From contig JASANC010004355.1 in assembly GCA_030248135.1 (NCBI GenBank), positions 124,001 to 188,000 on the forward strand: a stretch of 64,000 nt of DNA, read 5' to 3'. Positions 36,850 to 45,048 of this stretch are shown here, piece by piece. A program made the translations under genes and the position numbers. The notes under the pieces are model-generated. The model saw only the letters and a program-made list of their open reading frames with translations, ran no database searches and was not told where the DNA came from. This stretch comes from Theristus sp. LFF4_11 (lineage: Eukaryota > Nematoda > Chromadorea > Monhysterida > Xyalidae). Position 1 is the first letter of the stretch. Each line of letters opens with the position of its first letter.

Positions 36850-37740
36850 TTAGTGGCCCGGTAATGGATGACGCCCTATGAGGTGGGCGTATCCATCATA
36901 GACAGGATTAACCTGAAATGGACAATGATGTCCCTCAAATCCCGCTACAAAGGCGTCCCAGTCCTTCCGTGCGCACCCATTAAGTAGTGCATAACGGGCA
37001 TTCTCTTCATCCGTAGACAAACCGTTCGACCGCTGAAGTATCATACTGTCGGGTAAAAGCTCAGGTTTATTAGTCAAACGAACACGCATAAGGTTTATGT
37101 CGTCGATAGACATCTCCACGGCATACTGGCCGAGCTGCAATGGCGAAAACCTCATACTAAGTGGCACTTGATTATCTAACAAAATCCGATGGCCCTGAGG
37201 TCGAAACAGGTCGGGTTTATCAGTCAGGTTGGGGTGAGAAATCAGTAACATTAGTGTGTCAGGAGAGATCTTCATTTCCTTTTCAAAACAATACTTCTCG
37301 ATAGGCTGCATCTTCACGCCCTGCTTAGGCAGGTTATAACGATGAACCTTCAGCTCACGGGCAGCGTCTTTCATGCTGCTGTAAGTCACATTGTTCTTAT
37401 CGGTCACCATTACGGCATTCGTGTGGCGCTTTGACGTATGGAAAGGCAGGTGCAACCATTTCCTGAACCGATTGCGCCGGACAGACAGTCGGGATTCAAC
37501 GGACGATAACGCTAGCCCCTGCTGCGCTGCAAAGGCCATTTTGCGAGCTCGGTATTGCTGACTAGGGAGTTGTCGCTTTACCACCTCTAACGCTTCTTCG
37601 ATAGACCAACCGCAACGAATGCGTTCCTGTATCTTTTTACTGTTAAGCCCTCGTGCTCGGCACGCCTCAGTGACGTTTTTAAATCGTTGTCCACCGACGA
37701 CAATGCCCGTTGCTTCTTGATGAAGGGATTGGCTACTCAT
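36850..37740 (-). CDS. Putative DNA-binding protein with NUMOD-like repeats, no nuclease domain
   Basis: 296 residues, basic in the first half. Two segments resemble NUMOD/IENR1 modules found in homing endonucleases: G-Q-R-F-K-N-V-T-E-A-C-R-A-R-G-L near residue 17 and V-T-Y-S-S-M-K-D-A-A-R-E-L near residue 116. I see no HNH, GIY-YIG or other nuclease motif in the remaining 160 residues. It may be a decayed or repurposed DNA-binding protein. A regulatory role on the plasmid is possible. Medium confidence for the repeat call. Confidence 0.7.
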   Translation of the reverse strand: MSSQSLHQEATGIVVGGQRFKNVTEACRARGLNSKKIQERIRCGWSIEEALEVVKRQLPSQQYRARKMAFAAQQGLALSSVESRLSVRRNRFRKWLHLPFHTSKRHTNAVMVTDKNNVTYSSMKDAARELKVHRYNLPKQGVKMQPIEKYCFEKEMKISPDTLMLLISHPNLTDKPDLFRPQGHRILLDNQVPLSMRFSPLQLGQYAVEMSIDDINLMRVRLTNKPELLPDSMILQRSNGLSTDEENARYALLNGCARKDWDAFVAGFEGHHCPFQVNPVYDGYAHLIGRHPLPGH

Positions 37741-37875
37741 TGCTATTTCCTACCATGTCCACTAATGATAATCAGTGTAAAATCGGGGAGTGAAAGCGAG
37801 TAAAATTAAGACGACGAATTTGTGACGTTAGCATGTCGCTGGTAGATACAGCGCCATTCGATAATAAGCAAACAT

Positions 37876-38004
37876 AAAAAAACCGCCACTAAGGACGGGT
37901 AAAGGTTCGCAGGGAGGGTGCGCTACAAAGTGTAAAGGGAGTATTCAAATTCCCATATATCTGAATGCCATGAAGCCTCGTAGGTTTCATTGACACTGCA
38001 TAAT
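37876..38004 (-). pseudogene. 3' fragment of the 38495 gene with its terminator
   Basis: From 37904 to about 38003 the sequence is the same as 38472-38573, which is the last 26 codons of the 38495-38767 gene plus its downstream flank; the adjoining hairpin (AAAAAACCGCC...) is also related to that at 38451. Only the 3' part is present here, lying 15 bases after the stop of the 38019 gene. It is a remnant or recombination scar. Confidence 0.85.
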
Positions 38005-38018
38005 GTTCAAAGAAAACG

Positions 38019-38237
38019 TTACGCCAACCGCTGTTTAAGTGAATTGACCTCATCCTGAAGTCTGTTATTTTCTGCTAGCACGGCGCCCATACGAGAGCAT
38101 TGATTTTGGAGCTTAACCTTAAGGTGCTCTATCTCTGTTGCCATCTCAATGACCAATTCAGCTGAAATAACCATATTGTTCATGCGATTTTCTTTGGCGG
38201 TATCTACCGCAGAGTCTAAACCCAAAATTTCACTCAT
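38019..38237 (-). CDS. Small coiled-coil protein, unknown
   Basis: 72 residues with AGGAG before the ATG. Residues 25-72 form a continuous heptad pattern (L-V-I-E-M-A-T-E-I-E-H-L-K-V-K-L, then L-A-E-N-N-R-L-Q-D-E-V), likely a dimeric coiled coil. Promoter elements at 38265-38330 put it in the regulon. It sits upstream of the duplicated 3' fragment, so it may have replaced the body of an old gene copy. Confidence 0.7.
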   Translation of the reverse strand: MSEILGLDSAVDTAKENRMNNMVISAELVIEMATEIEHLKVKLQNQCSRMGAVLAENNRLQDEVNSLKQRLA

Positions 38238-38264
38238 GATGCTGATCTCCTCTAATTGATAACT

Positions 38265-38330
38265 CTACTATATCGCCAATCAGCATCGTGCAAGGGTGTG
38301 GGTACATAAGATGCAATGTCGCCGGTAGAA
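38265..38330 (-). promoter_or_regulatory. Regulon promoter of the 38237 gene
   Basis: Dyad GTCGCCGGTAGAA on the plus strand at 38318, 28 bp from the GCAA core; TTGCAC, 17 bp, TAGTAG on the minus strand. A further dyad GTCCACGAAGGAA lies at 38373. Confidence 0.65.
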
Positions 38331-38450
38331 ATGCTTTAGTGTGGAGGGGTGATGGAAGCGTCAATAATGCATGTCCACGAAGGAAACAAGAGGAGGTACT
38401 TCATTACTACCGAGTCCAATTGAGCGATAAGGCAATAAGTTGAAGATATA

Positions 38451-38475
38451 AAAAACCCGCCACTAGGCGGGAAAA
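38451..38475 (-). terminator. Terminator after the 38495 gene
   Basis: CCCGCC and GGCGGG with a 4-base loop, then six T on the minus strand. Confidence 0.75.
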
Positions 38476-38494
38476 GGTTCGCAGGGAGGGTGCG

Positions 38495-38767
38495 CTACAA
38501 AGTGTAAAGGGAGTATTCAAATTCCCATATATCTGAATGCCATGAAGCCTCGTAGGTTTCATTGACACTGCATATGATCGTTTCTTTAAGTGACTCTACG
38601 GTGTAGTCGTCGTTCCCCGTGAAGTCGTCAAACTCGATAGAGGCAAGCTGATGAGCTACAGCTCCGCGAAAGACCACATCATCTTGAACAACAACGCGTC
38701 CGGTAATAACGTCTCCGTCATCAAATGTTACCTTGATGGCATTCATGCTTGTGTTTAATGTGCTCAT
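38495..38767 (-). CDS. Small acidic protein, unknown
   Basis: 90 residues, acidic, beta-rich in the first half (I-K-V-T-F-D-D-G-D-V-I-T-G-R-V-V-V). No recognised domain. The last part is duplicated at 37904. Promoter at 38800-38869. Confidence 0.75.
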   Translation of the reverse strand: MSTLNTSMNAIKVTFDDGDVITGRVVVQDDVVFRGAVAHQLASIEFDDFTGNDDYTVESLKETIICSVNETYEASWHSDIWEFEYSLYTL

Positions 38768-38799
38768 TTGAACTGTCTCTTTGTTTTGGTCACTGTTTA

Positions 38800-38869
38800 T
38801 ACTTATAAGTTAACACTGCCTGATATAACGCAATCCTTGAGCTGGTGAGATAGCGTGTCGCTGGTGGAC
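38800..38869 (-). promoter_or_regulatory. Regulon promoter of the 38767 gene
   Basis: Dyad GTCGCTGGTGGAC at 38857 on the plus strand, 27 bp from the GCAA core; TTGCGT, 17 bp, ACTTAT on the minus strand. Confidence 0.75.
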
Positions 38870-38980
38870 AGACAAGGAGCAGGGTAGCGAAGGGGAAGCG
38901 CCGTCCATAGTGGAAACAACAACCCCTGGTCACAAACAGACACCATTACCCCGTTTAAAGCTTTTATCGCGCTGTGGTAA

Positions 38981-39127
38981 TTAGGAAAAGAAAGTTTCAA
39001 TTAACTGATAGCGCTTCTTCCCAACCCGGCGAACGGTAAACTCTTTTCTACCCAGTGTAAGTGACTCGCCTACCTCTGGCTGTTGCTTAAAGAGCGCGAG
39101 ATGAGCCTGAATACTTCTATATAGCAT
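38981..39127 (-). CDS. 48-residue basic protein, third gene of an operon
   Basis: ATG at 39127 with AAGGAAG seven bases before it. The product is basic (T-V-R-R-V-G-K-K-R-Y) and may be distantly related to the 44-residue protein at 59589 (A-V-R-V-V-R-R-N-G). It starts 31 bases after the stop of the 62-residue gene. CGTTTAAA lies just beyond its stop (38952). Confidence 0.65.
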   Translation of the reverse strand: MLYRSIQAHLALFKQQPEVGESLTLGRKEFTVRRVGKKRYQLIETFFS

Positions 39128-39157
39128 GACTGCTTCCTTGGTGGACTTGGTAAATGA

Positions 39158-39346
39158 TTATGAGCCAGATGGAGCTGAGGGCGCACTGGCACGTCGAACC
39201 CTCGCTGTAGCAACCTCAGAGTCAGATAGTCCATAACGTCGCTTCAATCGGCTTCTAGCCTCCTTCTCTGTTCTGCCTGAGGCACAACCAAAAGTGGCTT
39301 CGTTATCGTCAGTGGTGTAATCGAAGGTGAATATAGGCTGTCGCAT
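39158..39346 (-). CDS. 62-residue protein, second gene of an operon
   Basis: Starts 9 bases after the preceding stop, with GGAGG before the ATG. The middle is basic (R-S-R-L-K-R-R-Y-G) and the tail is Ala/Ser/Pro-rich. Unknown. Confidence 0.65.
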   Translation of the reverse strand: MRQPIFTFDYTTDDNEATFGCASGRTEKEARSRLKRRYGLSDSEVATARVRRASAPSAPSGS

Positions 39347-39354
39347 GTGGCCTC

Positions 39355-39633
39355 CTATAGCGCGTCAATCTGAGAATCAAGTGCGCTGTCGATATCAGCT
39401 AAGAAAGCCTGAGCCGCAGCTATCTCTTTCTTAATCGCCTCAAGGCGCTGACGGGCATCCATAGCCTCACCTGAATCAAGAGAGTTGTTCATACCTTCAC
39501 GTAGGAAAGATACCACTAGGTTAAGGTTAGGCTGGGGTGCAGCTCGCTCGGCATTCTCAGACGCTTCAATAACAGCTGAGGTGAAAGCTTCACGAGTGGC
39601 AACGAAAGCGTTGTAGTTATCTTGTTTGTTCAT
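39355..39633 (-). CDS. Small helical protein, family B (paralogue at 42512)
   Basis: 92 residues from ATG 39633 (AGGACA upstream). Helical; the segment N-L-V-V-S-F-L-R-E-G-M followed by I-A-A-A-Q-A-F-L-A-D and L-D-S near the end is shared with the 42512-42811 product (P-L-V-S-F-F-R-Q-G-F, V-K-V-F-L-D, L-D-S). So these two are paralogues. First gene of a three-gene operon. Function unknown. Confidence 0.75.
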   Translation of the reverse strand: MNKQDNYNAFVATREAFTSAVIEASENAERAAPQPNLNLVVSFLREGMNNSLDSGEAMDARQRLEAIKKEIAAAQAFLADIDSALDSQIDAL

Positions 39634-39661
39634 AGCGTTTGTCCTGTTCATTTCCAACACA

Positions 39662-39727
39662 CTTAGTGTCTCATGGGTACAGGTGACGCAAGGGGAGGGG
39701 AGATTCACAGCGTTGTCGCTGGTGGAT
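39662..39727 (-). promoter_or_regulatory. Regulon promoter of the 39633 operon
   Basis: Dyad GTCGCTGGTGGAT at 39715, 27 bp from GCAA; TTGCGT, 17 bp, CACTAA. Farther upstream are GTCTACGGTTGAA (39814), a CCACCAGCTG site and CGTTTAAA (39857), the last three in the same order as before the next operon (40592-40640). Confidence 0.8.
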
Positions 39728-39911
39728 GCAGGAGCGACCGATTAAGGAGCTAATAGCTAACTCACCCTTATCTACGAGAGATGGCCTTTGATGTGATACC
39801 GTTGACATACGTCGTCTACGGTTGAAGTAGCAGTCAAGCCACCAGCTGCTACCTTCCGTTTAAAAAATCAGGTGGATACGTGGCACGCAAGCCTGCCTGT
39901 TTCTTTGTCTT

Positions 39912-40394
39912 CTATGCTGCAAGACAAAGCCCCTCGCTTTCCCTTATCCGCTCCTTAAGCTTTAAAAGCTCTTGATTGATGAGTTTCGCAGCTATTTCAG
40001 CGTGGTGCGTGGCGACTATCCAATTACCTGCAAGGCCTTCAGGATTATCTTGTACAAAGAAAACGTCGTCATCCGCTTCCCATGGTTGAAACTCATCAGG
40101 GTATAAGACAGCACCAGCATTGGCGAACTGCCACGGCGCTGTTAGTTCATTGACAGCTTCAGCGGAGAAACCTTTTGTATGGCTAGCGAAACGACTTTCA
40201 TTAACGCACTGAAGGAGCATGCGTACCGCTTCGCCGCTAAGCGCCTTGAACTTACCGTTAAAGGCAACACGACAAGCAGTGGCCAAGCCTTTGTCAGTAA
40301 ATTCAACCCTTCTATTATCACCACGGCCTGAATAAGTGACTACATTGTACAGAGTGTTATCTACACGGGTATTTGATGATAAGGCTACTGACAT
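39912..40394 (-). CDS. Unknown 160-residue protein
   Basis: AAGGAG before the ATG. Mixed alpha/beta, acidic middle (E-F-Q-P-W-E-A-D-D-D-V-F-F-V), helical end. Not clearly a member of the main paralogue family. Own regulon promoter at 40440-40506. Confidence 0.75.
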   Translation of the reverse strand: MSVALSSNTRVDNTLYNVVTYSGRGDNRRVEFTDKGLATACRVAFNGKFKALSGEAVRMLLQCVNESRFASHTKGFSAEAVNELTAPWQFANAGAVLYPDEFQPWEADDDVFFVQDNPEGLAGNWIVATHHAEIAAKLINQELLKLKERIRESEGLCLAA

Positions 40395-40439
40395 AGCGAT
40401 ACGCTCCTTACGCGAAACATGTTGTTTATCTTGAACACA

Positions 40440-40506
40440 GCTAGTGTCTCATGCGTGCGGGTGACGCAAGGTTCGTCATGATTAGCAACCCGTGTCGCTG
40501 GTAGAA
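40440..40506 (-). promoter_or_regulatory. Regulon promoter of the 40394 gene
   Basis: Dyad GTCGCTGGTAGAA at 40494, 28 bp from GCAA; TTGCGT, 17 bp, CACTAG. Additional dyads at 40548 (GTCTCTGGGGGAA) and 40592 (GTCTACGGTTGAG). The 30 bases around the -10 closely match the 39633 promoter. Confidence 0.8.
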
Positions 40507-40729
40507 AGTGAAGCCAATGGGGAGCGCGATGAAGGGCATTAAGGCCTGTCTCTGGGGGAAACGGCTGTGAATACTTCCGATGACAGAAGCAGTCTACGGT
40601 TGAGGTAGTGGCCAAGCCACCAGCTGACCCTACCCATTTGAAATAGGCACAAAAAAAGGGCCGCTAAGCCCTAATCTCATTTGCAAAGATATGAGGCCAA
40701 GCCAGAGCGCAAAGCCTCATGCAACGTTG

Positions 40730-41275
40730 TTACTCGCTGCCATACTTAACGGTGAATTGATAAGGCCCTTCTGTCACTTCTAGGTACATGTAGTCAAAAA
40801 TGCCATGCGTATCACCTTCCATGTAGTAGTCAATGGAAACGCCCAGTGCCTCCATGGCTTTTAGGTGCTCCAATGCTTTACCTAACTTTTCATCAGCTAC
40901 TACTTTGTGAGCCAAGTAATCAGCCTTAGCATCTTCTTTAGACATAAAGGCGCCAGACTTGGGTTGGTCACGCTGACAATTACCCTGCACCTCTTCAAAG
41001 CGCTTCCCGTCATACTTAAATAGCGTGGTAGGGTGAACGAAGGCACGGTTTCTGTCTGCACTAGCGACAAAGCTTCCGGTCTTCTCTCTCCAAGGGCAGA
41101 TCATATTTGGCACATCAGAAGGTACACGAGATTTTGCCAGTTCACGGGCGTGCTCAATTGAATCAGCATCGAGTTCAAACTCGCCAAGCTCCTCACGGGT
41201 GCTCATTGGATCATCAACCTTGTCGTACATACTCGATAGGTTTAACGGGAGCTTCTTGATTGCAAATCGGGCCAT
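40730..41275 (-). CDS. Unknown 181-residue protein
   Basis: Soluble, starts 12 bases after the preceding stop (AAGGAT upstream). Two cysteines (C-P-W at about 60, N-C-Q at about 98). The N-terminal 45 residues look like a small domain (E-L-D-A-D-S-I-E-H-A-R-E-L-A). No family recognised. Second gene of a two-gene operon. Confidence 0.75.
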   Translation of the reverse strand: MARFAIKKLPLNLSSMYDKVDDPMSTREELGEFELDADSIEHARELAKSRVPSDVPNMICPWREKTGSFVASADRNRAFVHPTTLFKYDGKRFEEVQGNCQRDQPKSGAFMSKEDAKADYLAHKVVADEKLGKALEHLKAMEALGVSIDYYMEGDTHGIFDYMYLEVTEGPYQFTVKYGSE

Positions 41276-41287
41276 GGGATTATCCTT

Positions 41288-41452
41288 TTATAATTTGCGG
41301 GGCTTATAGCGAAAATCAGCATCCTGACGTAACACCTTGTTTAGGGCTTCACATCGTTTCTTAGCATCGGTTTCGGACATCGCAGGCTCGAAGGTCGCCT
41401 TATCTTGAAATGCAGTATTAAGCGGTGCTTTTACAATGATGTGTGTTTCCAT
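41288..41452 (-). CDS. 54-residue protein, first gene of an operon
   Basis: ATG 41452 to TAA 41288. Basic, with E-T-D-A-K-K-R-C-E-A-L-N-K-V helix. Coupled to the 40730 gene by a 12-base gap. Promoter elements directly upstream support it as a real gene. Confidence 0.65.
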   Translation of the reverse strand: METHIIVKAPLNTAFQDKATFEPAMSETDAKKRCEALNKVLRQDADFRYKPRKL

Positions 41453-41483
41453 TGGTGTATCTCTTTGTTTATATCAGATACGT

Positions 41484-41548
41484 TGATCATCCCACGATGC
41501 GCAATGACGCAAGGGGAGGGCGGCAGGCAACTTACTTCGCTGGTGGAC
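41484..41548 (-). promoter_or_regulatory. Regulon promoter of the 41452 operon
   Basis: Dyad TTCGCTGGTGGAC at 41536, 27 bp from GCAA; TTGCGT then a weak -10 (TGATCA). Two more dyads upstream: GTCTGTGGAAGAA (41579) and GTCAACGAAAGAA (41624). Confidence 0.7.
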
Positions 41549-41697
41549 AAAACATTATCTGAGCAGGGCCATAGGCGTGTCTGTGGAAGAAAGCACAAGC
41601 GAGAAAGGCTGATGGCGAGAAAGGTCAACGAAAGAACAATTACGAGAAGGAGGGGCCTTATTCCTGTAACTCGCAAAGGCCCATGCCATATTCATCA

Positions 41698-42225
41698 CTA
41701 CGCTTCAGCGAAGGCGCGAGACGCCCTTTGCACATCATGAATGAGTGCGTCATTACTGGCATATGTCTTGTTGTGCAGGCCAGCATCATAGATATCTTGT
41801 ATTTCGGAGGTCAGGGTAGCGCGAGCGCTATGAATAGCACCTTCGACGTAAGCGCGAACCATCTCTACTACATCCATTTCTCTGGCAGAAGCGCCTTCAT
41901 GGACCTTTACGCGCAGACAAGGAATATTGGAATTTGTCTCTATTCCCATCTTGGTACCTTTTGTTGTTGCGCTATAGAACACGAAGAGTGCGTCTGAGTC
42001 GAGACCGGCGTTTGTCGCTAGCGCATCCATCATCACGATAGATAACTCACCCTTGAAGACGATGTAGCACTGCTCTTCAGTGGCATTAGGAAACTGAGGG
42101 TCATTTGTAGGAATGTCACCAGACCACAAAGCTGAACGCTGGTCTTTACACACCCAAGAGACAAAATTGTATGGCAAGGCCATATCGGCAAGACGGTGTT
42201 TAAGGTAAGTGCTAATGAACTGCAT
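41698..42225 (-). CDS. Paralogue family member 2
   Basis: 175 residues. Family pattern: F-I-S-T-Y-L-K-H-R-L start, D-P-Q-F-P-N-A, C-Y-I-V-F-K-G-E-L-S strand pair, then helices with I-Q-D-I-Y-D-A-G-L-H-N-K-T-Y-A-S-N-D near the end. Closest to members 6 and 7 (subgroup with the D-P-x-x-P insert). Function unknown. Its own regulon promoter lies at 42250-42318. Confidence 0.8.
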   Translation of the reverse strand: MQFISTYLKHRLADMALPYNFVSWVCKDQRSALWSGDIPTNDPQFPNATEEQCYIVFKGELSIVMMDALATNAGLDSDALFVFYSATTKGTKMGIETNSNIPCLRVKVHEGASAREMDVVEMVRAYVEGAIHSARATLTSEIQDIYDAGLHNKTYASNDALIHDVQRASRAFAEA

Positions 42226-42249
42226 GATGAATCCCCTGTATGTGGTATA

Positions 42250-42318
42250 GGGTTAAGATAGCATTGAGTGCCATAATGCAAGGTGGCAAGTGACGAAATG
42301 GGGGCGTCTTCGGTAGAC
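42250..42318 (-). promoter_or_regulatory. Regulon promoter of the 42225 gene
   Basis: Dyad GTCTTCGGTAGAC at 42306, 28 bp from GCAA; TTGCAT on the minus strand with TATCTT or TCTTAA as -10. Confidence 0.65.
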
Positions 42319-42462
42319 AAACACCCATTTCAGAAAAACATATACCATCACGATGCAATCACGCGATACAACACGTTTATCGACAGAGCATGTACTATCA
42401 CGTTGTCTACCAGTGATACAGCATGTTTTGTTATCTGGGTGAGGCCCACTCATGCATAAAGC

Positions 42463-42488
42463 AAAAAAAAGCGCCGTGGTGGCGCTTT
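42463..42488 (-). terminator. Terminator after the 42512 gene
   Basis: AAGCGCC and GGCGCTT with a short loop; eight T follow on the minus strand. Confidence 0.85.
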
Positions 42489-42511
42489 AAGGTGGAGTAG
42501 CTGGATAAGGT

Positions 42512-42811
42512 TCAGCGGGTGGTATCTTGCATGGTTGTGCGCGAATCAAGTGAGCGCTGTGCTGCATCCAGAAAAACCTTCACTTGCTGTATATCATTTT
42601 GAAAAACATCCAATAGCTCTTTTGAGGTAATATCGTCACGACCTGTTGTGGTCTGTGCGTATTTAAAGAACCCCTGTCTAAAGAAAGATACCAAAGGATC
42701 TAACGAGACCTGTGTATCAGCGCGAGTTACCGACGATACGGCATCCTGCATGACGCCATCAACGATGTCGCGAGACTCGCACAGAGTTTTGTAGTATTGA
42801 GAAGTTGTCAT
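42512..42811 (-). CDS. Small helical protein, family B (paralogue of 39355)
   Basis: 99 residues, all-helical by appearance. Shares S-F-x-R-x-G-x, F-L-D/A-D and L-D-S with the 39355-39633 product at similar positions. AGGAAAAGCT precedes the ATG. Regulon promoter at 42840-42906. Confidence 0.75.
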   Translation of the reverse strand: MTTSQYYKTLCESRDIVDGVMQDAVSSVTRADTQVSLDPLVSFFRQGFFKYAQTTTGRDDITSKELLDVFQNDIQQVKVFLDAAQRSLDSRTTMQDTTR

Positions 42812-42839
42812 AGCTTTTCCTGTTCCTGATTTTCAACAC

Positions 42840-42906
42840 CTTCATTATTTCACTAACTGTGGTGAGACAAGTGGGCATATTAGATTAACGCTTGTCTCTG
42901 GTGGAC
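42840..42906 (-). promoter_or_regulatory. Regulon promoter of the 42811 gene
   Basis: Dyad GTCTCTGGTGGAC at 42894, 27 bp from the ACAA core; TTGTCT, 17 bp, TAATGA. Confidence 0.7.
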
Positions 42907-42915
42907 ATGAGGGAG

Positions 42916-43422
42916 TTATCTGGCGCCGTCAAACTCTGCTGCAACAATGCGTGCGGTTTTATGCATTTCATCTTCATCCGCGTAATCTTTATTTTGCAGA
43001 CCTGCCTCTTGTATCTGTTGTATTTCTAAGGCGATGTCTTTCATATAATCCATAGCTTCCAATGTTAAAAGCTCGCACAGGTATTCTAATGCCGCGTGCT
43101 CCTTGATAGTAGTAAAGGCCTTGGTATCGGGGAGGAAGCCTTGAGACCCATCTGTATCACGTACAACTAACACACTGGTGCCATTCTCTATGGCACTGGC
43201 AAGATCTTCCGTCAACGATGGACTCGCTGATTGTCGGCGTATTGCATTATCGTATTGGCCCTGCATAAGGCGGGAAGAGGCCTTTAGAATCATTACATCA
43301 TCAAAGCGCCCAAAATAAGACACCTTTGGCTTTCCTGATTCTCCCAAAGACCAATCAACGTCTTTGGTTGGTAAGTGGCGAGCATCCAATCGGTTTTCAA
43401 TGTAAGCATCAATAAATGTCAT
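42916..43422 (-). CDS. Paralogue family member 3
   Basis: 168 residues from ATG 43422 (GGAGCGCTAAC upstream), 10 bases after the stop of member 4. Pattern: F-I-D-A-Y-I-E-N-R-L, P-K-V-S-Y-F-G-R-F-D, A-I-E-N-G-T-S-V-L-V-V-R, and I-Q-Q-I-Q-E-A-G-L-Q-N-K-D-Y-A-D-E-D-E. Two adjacent members in one operon suggest local tandem duplication followed by divergence. Confidence 0.8.
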   Translation of the reverse strand: MTFIDAYIENRLDARHLPTKDVDWSLGESGKPKVSYFGRFDDVMILKASSRLMQGQYDNAIRRQSASPSLTEDLASAIENGTSVLVVRDTDGSQGFLPDTKAFTTIKEHAALEYLCELLTLEAMDYMKDIALEIQQIQEAGLQNKDYADEDEMHKTARIVAAEFDGAR

Positions 43423-43432
43423 GTTAGCGCTC

Positions 43433-43915
43433 CTAAACTGGGTTGGCTTCAAATTCACGGGAAATTGCGACGGCAACCTCTCTCAGCTCCCTGTCAGACG
43501 AATAACTCACACTATCTAGTCCAGCAGTACGGATTTGTTCAATCTGGTCTTCTAGGCGCTTACAGCGCTCTTGGACATCTTTTTGCAAATCTTGAGCAAA
43601 TCGAAGTGCGATGTCTTTCTCGCTATTAGAAAAATTCCTACCTTTACGCACTTCCACAACCGGCTTACCGTCAACAACCACGATGGTGGCAGTTATCCCT
43701 TTTAGAATCGCTTTTTCAAACTCATCACGTAGGCTAAATAGACCTTCGAAGAAACGATATCCCGCGTTAGCGACTTGCCCATCTGTTAGCTCCCCTTTGA
43801 AGGTGACCTGAGCATTACCAGCGCCGTCAAACGCCCAGTCGTATGACTCATGAGGCATCATGACAGAGCGTAATTGTGAATCAATAAATGCATCTATTAG
43901 GTGGTAACGTTTCAT
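43433..43915 (-). CDS. Paralogue family member 4
   Basis: 160 residues. Pattern: L-I-D-A-F-I-D-S-Q-L, V-T-F-K-G-E-L-T-D, R-F-F-E-G, A-I-L-K-G-I-T-A-T-I-V, R-K-G-R-N-F-S-N-S-E and I-E-Q-I-R-T-A-G-L-D. Closest to members 5 and 8 (K-G-R motif subgroup). First gene of the member 4-member 3 operon. Confidence 0.82.
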   Translation of the reverse strand: MKRYHLIDAFIDSQLRSVMMPHESYDWAFDGAGNAQVTFKGELTDGQVANAGYRFFEGLFSLRDEFEKAILKGITATIVVVDGKPVVEVRKGRNFSNSEKDIALRFAQDLQKDVQERCKRLEDQIEQIRTAGLDSVSYSSDRELREVAVAISREFEANPV

Positions 43916-44179
43916 AGCGGTCTCTCCTCAAATCGATAGGTTTATTGTGCCCCAAGCTCCCATGGCGCAATGGGGGAGGGAAGAGCTATAACGTGTCTAT
44001 CAGAGAAAAGATAAAAGGCGCATTAACGCGGAAGGTGATAAACGGTGTCGCTGGTGGATACTGCGTGAACACTCTCCGAAGAGCGCTTCACACCGTTTAA
44101 AAAAATAGTAATAGAACTAAAGTTAGAAGTTACACCGGAGGCAGGAGTGCAACAGAGAAAATGGATAATTCACCCAAAC
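43916..44179 (-). promoter_or_regulatory. Regulon promoter of the 43915 operon and upstream elements
   Basis: Minus strand: CGTTTAAA element (44094-44101), dyad GTCGCTGGTGGAT (44047), dyad GTCTATCAGAGAA (43994, 27 bp from GCAA), TTGCGC, 17 bp, CAATAA. This shows all three conserved elements in order. No gene in the 264 bases. Confidence 0.8.
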
Positions 44180-44980
44180 TCAGGAAGTCCAATTGAACCA
44201 TGAGAAGGCCACTAAAATCACAAGAAATGCCACCACACCTAACATGAATCGAATCTTGTCACACTTTTCTTTGAATTTTCTTAACGGCGTTATTTCACCT
44301 TTTAAGAATGCATACTTGCTATTAAGTTGTTCATTTTCTGCAACGAGTGATGCCTGACTTTTAAGTAGATGTTTAATCATGTCTTCAACAGACATTTGTT
44401 CAATTTTGCTTTCGTTATACTTAGAAGGAATTTTATCAATCGGTAAAACCGCACGACCATTCTCTAATGTCTCCCAATTACCCAGCTCAAGCTCAGTTGT
44501 TTGATCATTAAAGACGTAAGGTACGCAACCAATTGTGCGGTAAAATTGGTTCCTCAAGGTCATTTCTTCTTTGGTTTTTGCCTGCCCATCAGATAATTTA
44601 AAGCTGATTTCATCCAAATCGTTAACATCCACCAGCTCTTTAAGGGTATTGAATAGTGAAACCATGACCCATTTTCCAATGCCTCTGTTCTTAGCAAAGT
44701 AAATATTTAAGAAAAGGCCGCCCGTCGAGAGAGACCACTTTGATTCGCTGATGTACCTTTCACATTTGAACTCAAATGATGTTCTTTGTTCTTTGCACCC
44801 ATAACGAGGGTTTTGATAGGCTGTGACGTCTACCATGTACTTAATTGACGTTAAGGTTTGTTCGAATGATGAGCAGGTCAGGGTGCCATTGGCGAGGACG
44901 TATAAGGTCTCTTCATTTTCCTTAGTCGGTTTTACGACAAGTCCGTAAAACTTAGAGGTTTGTGTTTTTTCGAACGACAT
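44180..44980 (-). CDS. GNAT-like domain with C-terminal coiled coil and membrane anchor
   Basis: 266 residues. Around residues 90-155 the pattern G-G-L-F-L-N-I-Y-F-A-K-N-R-G-I-G-K-W-V followed by R-N-Q-F-Y-R-T-I-G-C is like GNAT acetyltransferases (motif A with R-G-I-G-K, then the F-Y-x-x-x-G-F strand). Residues 200-240 form a coiled coil and 243-262 a membrane span at the very end, so it may be tail-anchored. The fold call is by eye. It lies 68 bases after member 5 and may share its transcript. Substrate unknown. Confidence 0.65.
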   Translation of the reverse strand: MSFEKTQTSKFYGLVVKPTKENEETLYVLANGTLTCSSFEQTLTSIKYMVDVTAYQNPRYGCKEQRTSFEFKCERYISESKWSLSTGGLFLNIYFAKNRGIGKWVMVSLFNTLKELVDVNDLDEISFKLSDGQAKTKEEMTLRNQFYRTIGCVPYVFNDQTTELELGNWETLENGRAVLPIDKIPSKYNESKIEQMSVEDMIKHLLKSQASLVAENEQLNSKYAFLKGEITPLRKFKEKCDKIRFMLGVVAFLVILVAFSWFNWTS

Positions 44981-45048
44981 CTCGCATGTTCCGTTAAGTG
45001 TTTTTCGCCCAGTGTGTTACCAATAGCTCAGAAATGGAAGCATTAGCT

